Assembly (NCBI RefSeq): GCF_039539445.1
Contig: NZ_BAABDD010000017.1
Location: 39,447 to 103,446 of the forward strand
Length of the DNA stretch: 64,000 nt
Direction of reading: 5' to 3'
Origin: Salinactinospora qingdaonensis
GTDB lineage: Bacteria > Actinomycetota > Actinomycetes > Streptosporangiales > Streptosporangiaceae
Within the stretch, counting starts at the first letter, position 1. Each line of letters starts with the position of its first letter. The notes beneath the pieces were generated by a model. The model saw only the letters and a program-made list of their open reading frames with translations. It did no database searches and was not told the origin of the DNA. The position numbers and the translations under genes are program-made. Positions 1 through 8,603 of this stretch are shown piece by piece.

Positions 1-102
1 GACCTTGGGGTCGCGCCTGGGGCGGTCGTGACGCTGGCGGCCGACGTCGTGCCGACGCCCAGCCAGGACGGCACCATCGAGACCGCGGGGAGCCAACAGT
101 GA
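1..102 (+). CDS. nuoG: NADH-quinone oxidoreductase subunit G, C-terminal end (partial)
   Basis: Only the last 33 codons are in the window; they read in frame to a TGA at 100-102 that overlaps the nuoH start. The tail (DLGVAPGAVVTLAADVVPTP, then a short Ser/Gln-rich end) gives no catalytic motif. The assignment rests on position: nuoG precedes nuoH in actinobacterial nuo operons. NuoG is the large peripheral-arm Fe-S subunit of complex I. Confidence 0.7.
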   Translation, partial: DLGVAPGAVVTLAADVVPTPSQDGTIETAGSQQ

Positions 103-1493
103 TGCCCGACCCGCTGACCGGAGCCAACGCCACGAGTTTGCTCGCCGCCGAATCGTCGCTGCGGGCCTTCGGCACCGACCCGTGGTGGATCATCCTGATC
201 AAGGCGCTGGCGATCTTCGTCTTCCTGATGCTGTGCGTGCTCATGATGATCATGGCCGACCGCAAGGTCATGGGCCGCATGCAGCAGCGCCACGGACCCA
301 ACCGCTTCGGCCCGATAGGGTTGCTACAGTCGCTGGCCGACGGGGTGAAACTGTCCCTCAAAGAGGACCTGATCCCGCGCAACGTCGACCGCGCGGTCTA
401 CATCGCCGCCCCCATGATCTCGGCGATCCCGGCCTTCGTCGCGTTCTCGGTGATCCCGGTGGGGCCCGAGGTCTCGATATTCGGCGTCATGACCCCGCTC
501 CAGCTCACCGACCTACCGGTGGCGGTGCTGCTGGTGCTGGCGACTGCCTCCATCGGCGTCTACGGCATCGTGCTGGCCGGCTGGTCCTCGCAGTCGCCGT
601 ACCCGCTACTGGGCGGGCTGCGCGCTTCAGCCCAGGTGATCAGCTACGAGATCGCCATGGGTCTGTCATTTGTGGCGGTGTTCATCTACTCGGGGACGCT
701 GAGCACCTCAGGCATCGTCGAAGCCCAGCAGGGCATGTGGTTCGCCATCGTGCTCTTCCCCTCCTTTGTGATCTACGCGATCACGATGGTGGGCGAGACC
801 AACCGGCTGCCCTTCGACCTCGCCGAGGGCGAAGGCGAGATCGTCGGCGGGTTCATGACCGAGTACTCCTCGATGAAGTTCATCATGTTCTTCCTCGCCG
901 AGTACGTCAACATGGTCACCGTCTCCGCCCTGGCCGTCACCCTCTTCCTCGGCGGCTACCACGCGCCGCCGCCCCTGACCATGTTCTGGGCCGGAGCCAA
1001 CGAGGCGTGGTGGCCGGCCCTGTGGTGGCTGCTGAAGTTCATCCTGGTGCTGTTCGGCTTCATCTGGGTCCGTGGTTCGCTGCCCCGGGTGCGCTACGAC
1101 CAGCTCATGCAACTGGGCTGGAAGGTCCTCATCCCCATCCAGCTCGTGTGGATCACGGCCGTGGCCACCATCCGGGTGCTGACCACCCAGGGCTACCCGA
1201 CCGCGGTCACCGTCGCCGTCATCGTCGGCTTCGTTCTCGCCGTGCTCGCGGTGATCACCGTGTGGGGCCGCTCCACCGACCTCAGAAAAGCCCGAGAGGC
1301 CGCCGAGCGGGCCGAGGAGGCCGCGGCACTCCGGGACAACCCGATGCACGGCGGGTTCCCCGTGCCACCCATGCAGGCCGACCACTACGGCAGCAGCGTG
1401 CCGGCCGAGGAGCCCCGCACCCCGCCGTTGCCACCGACACCACCAGCCACACCGACCTCAACCGACAAGCGTGAGGAGGTTACCGGTGCTTGA
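99..1493 (+). CDS. nuoH: NADH-quinone oxidoreductase subunit H (complex I membrane subunit)
   Basis: NuoH links the peripheral arm of complex I to the membrane arm and forms much of the quinone-binding channel. The protein shows the hallmark stretches RKVMGRMQQRHGPNRFGP near residue 55, GETNRLPFDLAEGEGEIVGG near residue 230 and EYVNM, between about eight hydrophobic helices. At 464 aa it is longer than the roughly 325 aa E. coli protein because of a charged, Pro/Thr-rich cytoplasmic tail after residue 395, which is common in actinobacteria. The start is GTG 99 (4-base overlap with the nuoG stop) or the adjacent ATG at 102. The 3' end overlaps nuoI by 8 bases, so the genes are translationally coupled. 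Confidence 0.97.
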   Translation: MMPDPLTGANATSLLAAESSLRAFGTDPWWIILIKALAIFVFLMLCVLMMIMADRKVMGRMQQRHGPNRFGPIGLLQSLADGVKLSLKEDLIPRNVDRAVYIAAPMISAIPAFVAFSVIPVGPEVSIFGVMTPLQLTDLPVAVLLVLATASIGVYGIVLAGWSSQSPYPLLGGLRASAQVISYEIAMGLSFVAVFIYSGTLSTSGIVEAQQGMWFAIVLFPSFVIYAITMVGETNRLPFDLAEGEGEIVGGFMTEYSSMKFIMFFLAEYVNMVTVSALAVTLFLGGYHAPPPLTMFWAGANEAWWPALWWLLKFILVLFGFIWVRGSLPRVRYDQLMQLGWKVLIPIQLVWITAVATIRVLTTQGYPTAVTVAVIVGFVLAVLAVITVWGRSTDLRKAREAAERAEEAAALRDNPMHGGFPVPPMQADHYGSSVPAEEPRTPPLPPTPPATPTSTDKREEVTGA

Positions 1494-2031
1494 TTGGCTT
1501 AATCCCGTGAAGGGGTTCGGCGTCACCTTCCACACCATGTTCAAGAAGGTGGACACCATTGAGTACCCCGAGGTGAAGACACCCACGATGCCGCGGTTCC
1601 ACGGGCGTCACCAGCTCAACCGCTGGCCCGACGGGCTGGAGAAGTGCATCGGGTGCGAGCTGTGCGCTTGGGCCTGCCCCGCCGACGCCATCTACGTCGA
1701 GGGTGGCGACAACACCGAGGAGGAACGTTACTCCCCCGGTGAGCGCTACGGCCGGGTGTACCAGATCAACTACCTGCGCTGCATCCTGTGCGGCCTGTGC
1801 ATCGAAGCGTGCCCCACCCGGGCGCTGACGATGACCAACGAGTACGAGATCGCCGACGACAACCGCGAGAGCCTCATCTGGACCAAGGAGCAGCTCCTCG
1901 CGCCCCTCAAGGAGGGGATGGAGGCGCCGCCGCACCCCATGTACCTCGGCGACACCGAGGAGGACTACTACCGCATGGGCCGTGGCCAGGCGGAGCATCC
2001 AGACGGTGAGAAGAACAGCGAGGCCGTCTAA
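1486..2031 (+). CDS. nuoI: NADH-quinone oxidoreductase subunit I (2x[4Fe-4S] ferredoxin-like)
   Basis: This peripheral-arm subunit carries clusters N6a and N6b, which pass electrons toward NuoB and menaquinone. Two complete cysteine motifs are visible: CIGCELCAWACP and CILCGLCIEACP, the second followed by TRALTMTNEYE. I chose GTG 1486 (MLDWLNPVKGF, 181 aa) over the in-frame GTG at 1471 because AGGAGG lies at 1474-1479, 6 bases before it, inside the 3' end of nuoH. The stop abuts the nuoJ start with no gap. Confidence 0.96.
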   Translation: MLDWLNPVKGFGVTFHTMFKKVDTIEYPEVKTPTMPRFHGRHQLNRWPDGLEKCIGCELCAWACPADAIYVEGGDNTEEERYSPGERYGRVYQINYLRCILCGLCIEACPTRALTMTNEYEIADDNRESLIWTKEQLLAPLKEGMEAPPHPMYLGDTEEDYYRMGRGQAEHPDGEKNSEAV

Positions 2032-2943
2032 GTGAGCGTCATCCCCTACCAGACCACGGCTGTGAGCGCCGTGTCCGGTGCCGAAACCGCGGCGTTTTGG
2101 GTGCTGGGCGCGATCATCGTGCTGGCCGCGCTCGGTGTGATCCTCAGCCGTAAGGCCGTGTACTCGGCCCTGATGATGGCCGTTGTGATGATCGGTCTGG
2201 CCGTCTTCTACGGCATCAACCAAGCGCCGTTTTTGATGGTCGTCCAGATCGTCGTCTACACCGGTGCCGTGCTGATGCTGTTCCTGTTCGTGCTGATGCT
2301 TATCGGCGTCAGTTCGGCCGACTCCCTTGTGGAGACGATCAAGGGACAACGGGTCCTGACAGTGGTGATCGGACTGGCCTTCCTGGGCGCCCTGACTACC
2401 GGCCTGACCCGCATCACCGTGGCCGGTCCGGTGGGGCTCAGCGCGGGCACGGGTGTGGCCGGCGGCAACGTGCCCTGGCTGGCCACCGAGATCATCTACC
2501 GCTACGTCATCGCCTTCGAGGCCACGGGGGCCCTGTTGATCACGGCCGTGCTCGGCGCGCTCGTGCTGGCCCACTCCCAGCGCCTCAAGGCGCGCCGGAC
2601 CCAGCGCGATCTGTCCAAGGACCGCGTCCACGGCGATCACCTCACCCCGCTGCCCGGTCCCGGCGCCTACGCCCGTCACAACGCCATCGACATGCCGGCG
2701 CTGCTCCCGGACGGTTCGGTCTCCGAACTCTCCCTCAACCCGGTGCTGTCGGCGCGTGATCCGCGCGACCAGTCGAAGGTGCCCCAGGACATCCAGCTCG
2801 GTGCCGCCCCCACGCCCGGGGGCGCCTCCGACTCGGCCTGGTCCAAGGAAGGCCACCCCACCGACGCGGTCGAGGGCGAGGCAGCCGAGGACAGCACTGA
2901 CGACAACGGCGAGCAGGACGGAGAGCGCTCATGGACCCGATGA
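2032..2943 (+). CDS. nuoJ: NADH-quinone oxidoreductase subunit J
   Basis: A small membrane-arm subunit with five predicted helices in the first ~190 residues. The conserved helix containing QIVVYTGAVLMLFLFVLML includes the pi-bulge region typical of NuoJ. The remaining ~110 residues are a hydrophilic Pro/Ser/Asp-rich extension, so this 303 aa protein is much longer than the ~184 aa E. coli subunit; such tails occur in actinobacteria. GTG 2032 follows the nuoI TAA directly. The last 13 bases overlap nuoK. Confidence 0.95.
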   Translation: MSVIPYQTTAVSAVSGAETAAFWVLGAIIVLAALGVILSRKAVYSALMMAVVMIGLAVFYGINQAPFLMVVQIVVYTGAVLMLFLFVLMLIGVSSADSLVETIKGQRVLTVVIGLAFLGALTTGLTRITVAGPVGLSAGTGVAGGNVPWLATEIIYRYVIAFEATGALLITAVLGALVLAHSQRLKARRTQRDLSKDRVHGDHLTPLPGPGAYARHNAIDMPALLPDGSVSELSLNPVLSARDPRDQSKVPQDIQLGAAPTPGGASDSAWSKEGHPTDAVEGEAAEDSTDDNGEQDGERSWTR

Positions 2944-3230
2944 ACTACATCATCCTCGCCGCGATCCTGTTCACCATCGGTGCCGTCGGCGTGCTGATCC
3001 GGCGCAACGCGATCATCTTGTTCATGTGTGTCGAGCTGATGCTCAACGCCTGCAACCTCGCGTTCGTCGCCTTCGCGCGCATGCACGGCAACATCGAGGG
3101 CCAGGTCGTCGCGTTCTTCGTGATGGTCGTCGCCGCCGCAGAGGTGGTCGTCGGCCTGGCGATCCTCATGCAGATCTTTAGGACCCGCAGGTCGGCGTCG
3201 GTTGATGACGCCAACCTGCTCAAGCACTGA
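2931..3230 (+). CDS. nuoK: NADH-quinone oxidoreductase subunit K
   Basis: A 99 aa, three-helix membrane subunit homologous to MrpC, part of the proton-translocating arm. The conserved buried glutamates are visible in FMCVELMLNACNLAF and in the third helix (AAAEVVVGLAILM). The length equals that of the family. ATG 2931 overlaps the end of nuoJ by 13 bases; ATG 2940 (MNYIIL) is a possible alternative start. Confidence 0.96.
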   Translation: MDPMNYIILAAILFTIGAVGVLIRRNAIILFMCVELMLNACNLAFVAFARMHGNIEGQVVAFFVMVVAAAEVVVGLAILMQIFRTRRSASVDDANLLKH

Positions 3231-3244
3231 AGGGGCGGGCCGAC

Positions 3245-5188
3245 GTGACGGCACATCTCGCCGCTGAAGCACACGCGGTCACCGCCGCGGCCAGCGGAGC
3301 CATCCACTCCTACGCCTGGCTGCTGATCGCGTTCCCCCTCCTCGGCGCCGCGGTTCTGTTGCTCGGTGGCCGGCGCACCAACGTGTGGGGGCACTGGCTG
3401 GCCGTAGCCATGCCGCTGGCCAGCTTCGTCTGGGCAGTCCTGGCGCTGATCCAACTGCTGGGCTACGCGCCAGAGGAACGCAGCAGGTCAGTCGAGGTCT
3501 ACCAGTGGATTTCGGTGGGCTCGTTCGAGGCCAACGTCAACCTGCTGCTCGACCCGCTGTCGATCAGTTTCGTGTTGCTCATCACCGGCGTGGGCTCACT
3601 CATCCACATCTACTCCGTGGGCTACATGGCCCACGACCCCGGCCGGCGGCGCTTCTTCGCCTATCTCAACCTGTTCATCGCGGCGATGCTCGTCCTCGTG
3701 CTCGCCGACAACTTCGCACTGCTGTTCCTCGGTTGGGAGGGTGTGGGCCTGGCCTCCTACCTCCTCATCGGGTTCTGGCAGTACAAGTCTTCGGCGGCGG
3801 TGGCCGCCAAGAAGGCGTTCCTGATCAACCGCGTCGGCGACGTCGGCCTGCTCATCGCCATCATGCTGATGTTCACCACATTCGGCACGGTGGCTTTCGG
3901 CCCCGTCTTCAACGCCGTCGGCGGAGCCGGTCAGGGCGTGCTCACCGCGATCGGACTGCTGCTTCTGCTCGGCGCCTGCGGCAAGTCCGCCCAGTTGCCG
4001 CTGCAAGCGTGGCTGCTCGACGCCATGGAGGGCCCGACCCCCGTCTCGGCGCTCATCCACGCCGCCACCATGGTCACCGCCGGCGTCTACCTCATCGTCC
4101 GGGCCGGCCCCGTCTTCGAGGCCGCGCCCACCGCCCAGCTCGTGGTGACCATCGTCGGTGCGGCCACGCTGCTGGCCGGCGCCATCATCGGGTGCGCCAA
4201 GGACGACATCAAGAAGGCCCTGGCCGGCTCCACGATGAGCCAGATCGGCTACATGACCCTGGCAGCCGGGCTGGGGCCCATCGGTTACGCCGCCGCCATC
4301 GCCCACCTCGTCACACACGGCTTCTTCAAGGCCGGCCTGTTCCTCGGCGCCGGCTCGGTCATGCACGGCATGAACGACGAAGTGGACATGCGCAAGTTCG
4401 GCGCCCTCCGCACGGCCATGCCGATCACCTTCGCGACGTTCGGGCTGGGCTACCTCGCCATCATCGGCTTCCCGTTCTTGTCGGGATGGTGGACCAAGGA
4501 AGGCATCATCGAGGCCGCGTTCGCCTCCGGCGGCACCGCCGGCCAGATCCTGGGGTGGGCCGCGCTCGTCGGCGCCGGTCTGACCGCCTTCTACATGTCG
4601 CGCGTGATGTTCATGACGTTCTTCGGGGAGAAGCGCTGGGACGACGGTGTCCACCCGCACGAGTCGCCGGCCTCCATGACCGTCCCCATGCTCGTGCTCG
4701 CCGTGGGGTCGGTGGGGCTGGGCGCCGTCCTCGTGTTCGGCTACCAGTTCGCGCTGTTCCTGGAGCCGGTCGTGGGCGCCCCCGAGCACCACGAGTTCAG
4801 CCTCACCCACATGGTCACGAGCTGGACGAGCCTCACGGCGCTCGGATTCATGATCGTCGGTGTCGCCGTCGCCTGGCTGTACTACGGCCGCGCAACGGTG
4901 CCACGCACGGCGCCCAAGGGCAACCTCGTCACCGTCGCCGCTCGCAACGAGCTGTACGGCAACGCCATCAACGAGGGCCTATTCATGCGCCCCGGCCAAG
5001 TGCTGACCGCGAACACGACCACCTTCGACACCAAGGTCGTCGACGGTCTCGTCAACGGTGTCGCCCGGCTGGTGCGGGAAAGCTCCACGGGCCTGCGCCG
5101 CATGCAGACCGGGTTCGCCCGCACCTACGCCCTGACGATGCTCTTCGGCGCGACCCTCGTCGTGGCGACGTTGGTAGTGAGGATTTGA
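3245..5188 (+). CDS. nuoL: NADH-quinone oxidoreductase subunit L (antiporter-like proton pump)
   Basis: The distal antiporter-like subunit of complex I, with its long lateral helix at the C-terminus. Typical blocks are LGWEGVGLASYLLIGFW near residue 163, AFLINRVGDVG, the proton-channel region AWLLDAMEGPTPVSALIHAATMVTAGVYL near residue 255, and KKALAGSTMSQIGYM. Length 647 aa is normal. GTG 3245 lies 15 bases after nuoK, with AAGGGGCGGG upstream as ribosome binding site. nuoM follows after 7 bases. Confidence 0.97.
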   Translation: MTAHLAAEAHAVTAAASGAIHSYAWLLIAFPLLGAAVLLLGGRRTNVWGHWLAVAMPLASFVWAVLALIQLLGYAPEERSRSVEVYQWISVGSFEANVNLLLDPLSISFVLLITGVGSLIHIYSVGYMAHDPGRRRFFAYLNLFIAAMLVLVLADNFALLFLGWEGVGLASYLLIGFWQYKSSAAVAAKKAFLINRVGDVGLLIAIMLMFTTFGTVAFGPVFNAVGGAGQGVLTAIGLLLLLGACGKSAQLPLQAWLLDAMEGPTPVSALIHAATMVTAGVYLIVRAGPVFEAAPTAQLVVTIVGAATLLAGAIIGCAKDDIKKALAGSTMSQIGYMTLAAGLGPIGYAAAIAHLVTHGFFKAGLFLGAGSVMHGMNDEVDMRKFGALRTAMPITFATFGLGYLAIIGFPFLSGWWTKEGIIEAAFASGGTAGQILGWAALVGAGLTAFYMSRVMFMTFFGEKRWDDGVHPHESPASMTVPMLVLAVGSVGLGAVLVFGYQFALFLEPVVGAPEHHEFSLTHMVTSWTSLTALGFMIVGVAVAWLYYGRATVPRTAPKGNLVTVAARNELYGNAINEGLFMRPGQVLTANTTTFDTKVVDGLVNGVARLVRESSTGLRRMQTGFARTYALTMLFGATLVVATLVVRI

Positions 5189-5195
5189 CAAGCCA

Positions 5196-6800
5196 ATGAC
5201 CATCCCCTGGCTGACTCTGGCCATCGCGATCCCGGCGCTGGGCGCGTTGGGCGTGGCCGTGACCCCGCGGTTGGCGGCTGAGGCCGTCAAACGGGCGACG
5301 CTGGCCGTCACCCTGCTCACGCTCGCCGTGGTCGCCGTGCTGGCCGTGAACTTCGACCCCTCCGGGGCGCGTTTCCAGTTCACCGAGACCTACCCCTGGA
5401 TTCCGCGGTTCGGCGTGCACTACGCGGTGGGCATCGACGGCATCGCGTTGGTGCTCATCGCCCTCTCCGCCCTGCTGGTACCGCTGGTGGTGCTGGCTGC
5501 CTGGCGCGAGTTCGAGGTCTCGGACCCCGCCGCCGACCCCGCCGGCGCCGCCCAGAGCGCCCGTGACATCCGGGGCTACTTCGCCCTCATTCTCGTCCTT
5601 GAGGCGATGATGATCGGGGTCTTCGCCGCGACTGACGTGTTCTTGTTCTACGTCTTCTTCGAGGCGATGCTCATCCCGGTCTACTTCATGATCGGGCGCT
5701 ATGGCCGTGGCCCCGCCGCCCAGCGGCGGCAGGCCGCGGTGAAGTTCCTGCTCTACAGCCTCCTCGGCGGGCTGTTGATGCTGGTGGCCGTCATCGGCGT
5801 CTACTCCTTCAGTGCCGCGGCCGGACAGGGCACGTTCCTGTGGTCCGACCTGGTGGGTGCCGAAGGACTCCTGGCCGGTCTGGACCCGACGGCGTCGCGG
5901 TGGCTGTTCCTGGGCTTCTTCGTGGCCTTCGCCATCAAGGCCCCCATGTGGCCGGTGCACACCTGGCTGGCCCCCGCCGCGGGCTCGGCGCGCCCCGGCA
6001 CGGCCGTGCTGCTGGTGGGGGTGCTCGACAAGGTCGGCACCTTCGGCATGCTGCGCTACTGCCTGGAACTGTTCCCCGGGGCGGCGACGTGGTTCGTGTG
6101 GCCGGTGGTCGTGCTGAGCCTGATCAGCATCATCTACGGCGCGATCGTCGCGGTCGGCCAGAGCGACATGCTGCGGCTCATCGCCTTCACCTCGGTCTCG
6201 CACTTCGGGTTCATCACCCTGGGCATCTTCGCCATGACCTCGCAGGGCCAGTCGGGTGCGACGCTGTACATGGTCAACCACGGCTTCTCCACTGGCGCGC
6301 TGTTCCTCATCGTCGGATTCCTCGTGGCCCGCAACGGTTCGGCTGCCATCGCCGACTACGGCGGCGTGCAGAAGGTGGCGCCGCTGCTGGGTGGAACCTT
6401 CCTCATCGCGGGCCTGTCGAGCCTGGCCCTGCCAGGACTGTCGCCATTCGTCAGCGAGTTCCTGGTGTTCCTCGGCACGTTCGCCTTCAACCCGGTGCCC
6501 GCGATCATCGCCACTGCCGGTGTCGTGCTCGCGGCCCTCTACATCCTCTGGATGTACCAGCGCACCATGACCGGCCCGACACCCGAGCGCGTGAGCGGGC
6601 TGCGCGACCTCTCCGGCCGGGAGATGTGGGCGGTCGGGCCGCTCATCGCACTCATCATCCTGTTCGGTTGCTATCCCCAGCCACTGCTCGACGTCATCAA
6701 TCCGGCGGTCGGCCACACCATGCAACAGGTCGGCGTCACCGACCCCGCCCCCGCGATCGGTGACCAGGTCGCCGAGAGCCAGGAAGGAGCGAGCGAGTGA
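5196..6800 (+). CDS. nuoM: NADH-quinone oxidoreductase subunit M
   Basis: The middle antiporter-like proton-pumping subunit. It shows the NuoM signatures YVFFEAMLIPVYFMIGRYG (conserved Glu) near residue 150, KFLLYSLLGGLLML, and AFAIKAPMWPVHTWLAPA with the central lysine. Length 534 aa with about 14 hydrophobic segments fits the family. It starts at ATG 5196, just after nuoL, and its TGA overlaps the GTG of nuoN. Confidence 0.97.
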   Translation: MTIPWLTLAIAIPALGALGVAVTPRLAAEAVKRATLAVTLLTLAVVAVLAVNFDPSGARFQFTETYPWIPRFGVHYAVGIDGIALVLIALSALLVPLVVLAAWREFEVSDPAADPAGAAQSARDIRGYFALILVLEAMMIGVFAATDVFLFYVFFEAMLIPVYFMIGRYGRGPAAQRRQAAVKFLLYSLLGGLLMLVAVIGVYSFSAAAGQGTFLWSDLVGAEGLLAGLDPTASRWLFLGFFVAFAIKAPMWPVHTWLAPAAGSARPGTAVLLVGVLDKVGTFGMLRYCLELFPGAATWFVWPVVVLSLISIIYGAIVAVGQSDMLRLIAFTSVSHFGFITLGIFAMTSQGQSGATLYMVNHGFSTGALFLIVGFLVARNGSAAIADYGGVQKVAPLLGGTFLIAGLSSLALPGLSPFVSEFLVFLGTFAFNPVPAIIATAGVVLAALYILWMYQRTMTGPTPERVSGLRDLSGREMWAVGPLIALIILFGCYPQPLLDVINPAVGHTMQQVGVTDPAPAIGDQVAESQEGASE

Positions 6801-8455
6801 TCCCCGCCATCACCCCGACGCTGGCGGCGCCACTGGCCGCCGCCCCCACCGTCACCGACCGGCCCCCCGAGATGGACTACGGGCTGCTCTCCCCGATGCT
6901 GGTGGTTTTCGCCGCCGGTGTGATCGGGGTGCTCATCGAGGCGTTCGCCCCCCAGCACCAGCGGCGGCTGTCACAGTTCGTGGTCGCGCTGGCCGCCCTG
7001 CTGGGTGCGTTCGTGCTGACCGTGGGGCTCGTGGGGCAGTTGCCCGAGCAGGGTGCCGGCGTCGGGGTCGCGTTCGCCACCGTCGCCGTGGACCGACCCA
7101 CCCTGTTCCTGCAAGGCACGATCCTGGTGCTAGCAGTGATCAGCCTGCTGCTCATCGCCGAGTACCGCCAAGGGGAGAGCACGTTCTCGGCCCAGGCCGC
7201 CACCGTTCCCGGCAGTGAGGAGGAGCGCGCCCACGTGCTGGCCGGCTCCCAGCACACCGAGATCTACCCGCTGGTGCTGTTCGCGGTGCTGGGGATGCAG
7301 TTGTTCCCGGCCGCCAACGACTTCCTCACCATGTTCATCGCACTGGAAGTCATGAGCCTCCCGCTGTACCTGCTGTGCGGGCTGGCGCGGCGCAGGCGAC
7401 TGTTCTCGCAGGAGGCAGCCGTCAAGTACTTCCTCCTTGGCGCTTTCTCCTCAGCGTTTTTCCTGTTCGGCATCGCGTTGATCTACGGCTACGCCGGCTC
7501 GGTCCACTTCGCCGACATCCACGCCGCCATCTCCGGCAACGGCTCGGCTCTGCTCGACAACGGTGAGCCGCTGCTGCTGGCCGGTATCGGCATGGCCGGA
7601 GTCGGCCTGTTGTTCAAGGTCGGTGCGGTGCCCTTCCACAGTTGGAAGCCCGACGTCTACCAGGGGGCGCCCACCCCGATCACCGCTCTCATGGCCTCCT
7701 GCACGCTGGTCGCCGCCTTCGGTGCGCTGCTGCGGGTCTTCTACGTGGCCTTCGGGGGAGCGGTGTGGGAATGGCGGCCGATGATGTGGATCGTGGCCAT
7801 CCTCACGATGGTGCTCGCTGCCGTCATCGCCGTGACTCAGCGCGACATCAAACGGCTGCTCGCCTACTCCTCGGTGGTCCACGCCGGCTTCATCCTCACC
7901 GCCGTCGTCGCGGCCAGCCCCGCCGGGCTCGCCGGAGCGATGTTCTACCTGGCCGCCTACGGGTTCACCACGGTGGGCGCGTTCGCGATCGTCACACTGG
8001 TGCGCTCCCACGAGGGCGGCGGCGAGGCCGGGGAACTGTCGCAGTGGGCCGGGTTGGGCCGGACCTCTCCGCTGCTGGCCGGAGCGCTGGGACTGTTCCT
8101 CCTCGCCTTCGCCGGTATCCCACTGACCAGCGGCTTCATCGGTAAGTTCGCGGTGTTCGAGGCCGCGGTCGCCGCGGGAGCGACCCCGCTGGTGGTGGTC
8201 GGTGTGCTGAGCAGCGCCGTGACCGCGTTCTTCTACGTGCGCATCATCGTGCTCATGTTCTTCAGCGAGCCGTCCGCCACCGCGCCGCGCGTGCTGCGTC
8301 CCAGCGGGCTGACCGGCTCGGTCATCGCCATTGGGGTGGCCGCGACCCTCGTACTCGGTGTCTACCCGACGCCGGTGCTGGAGCAGTTGCTGCCCCAGCC
8401 GGTATCGGAGACCGCGACCTCACAACCGCCCGCGCTCGACATGTTCGTGCGGTGA
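6797..8455 (+). CDS. nuoN: NADH-quinone oxidoreductase subunit N
   Basis: The third antiporter-like subunit and the last gene of the nuo operon. Recognisable blocks are FIALEVMSLPLYLLCG, AVKYFLLGAFSSAFFLFG, FKVGAVPFHSWKPDVYQGAPTP near residue 275 and KRLLAYSSVVHAGF. It is 552 aa, with about 14 membrane segments. GTG 6797 overlaps the nuoM stop by 4 bases (GTGA). After its stop comes a 148-base gap with a strong inverted repeat, then the polyprenyl synthase gene. Confidence 0.97.
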   Translation: MIPAITPTLAAPLAAAPTVTDRPPEMDYGLLSPMLVVFAAGVIGVLIEAFAPQHQRRLSQFVVALAALLGAFVLTVGLVGQLPEQGAGVGVAFATVAVDRPTLFLQGTILVLAVISLLLIAEYRQGESTFSAQAATVPGSEEERAHVLAGSQHTEIYPLVLFAVLGMQLFPAANDFLTMFIALEVMSLPLYLLCGLARRRRLFSQEAAVKYFLLGAFSSAFFLFGIALIYGYAGSVHFADIHAAISGNGSALLDNGEPLLLAGIGMAGVGLLFKVGAVPFHSWKPDVYQGAPTPITALMASCTLVAAFGALLRVFYVAFGGAVWEWRPMMWIVAILTMVLAAVIAVTQRDIKRLLAYSSVVHAGFILTAVVAASPAGLAGAMFYLAAYGFTTVGAFAIVTLVRSHEGGGEAGELSQWAGLGRTSPLLAGALGLFLLAFAGIPLTSGFIGKFAVFEAAVAAGATPLVVVGVLSSAVTAFFYVRIIVLMFFSEPSATAPRVLRPSGLTGSVIAIGVAATLVLGVYPTPVLEQLLPQPVSETATSQPPALDMFVR

Positions 8456-8540
8456 GCGGCCCACTCCAGCGGGTGGCTTTGGCTGTTCAACCGGGGTCGG
8501 ATACCTTGACTAATCGACTGGTCGGTTGTTGTTGATTCCC

Positions 8541-8581
8541 AGGACGCGCGATATGTCTGGTTTGGAAATATCGCGCGTCCT
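8541..8581. promoter_or_regulatory. 14-bp perfect inverted repeat between nuoN and the polyprenyl synthase gene
   Basis: The arms AGGACGCGCGATAT (8541-8554) and ATATCGCGCGTCCT (8568-8581) are exact complements around a 13-base spacer. There is no T-run after either arm, so it is not a standard intrinsic terminator. A TTGACT at 8506-8511 sits about 30 bases upstream, which would place the repeat near a transcription start, as for an operator. It ends 23 bases before the chosen downstream start codon. Confidence 0.6.
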
Positions 8582-8603
8582 TACTGACATGTGGAGCTTG
8601 CAG

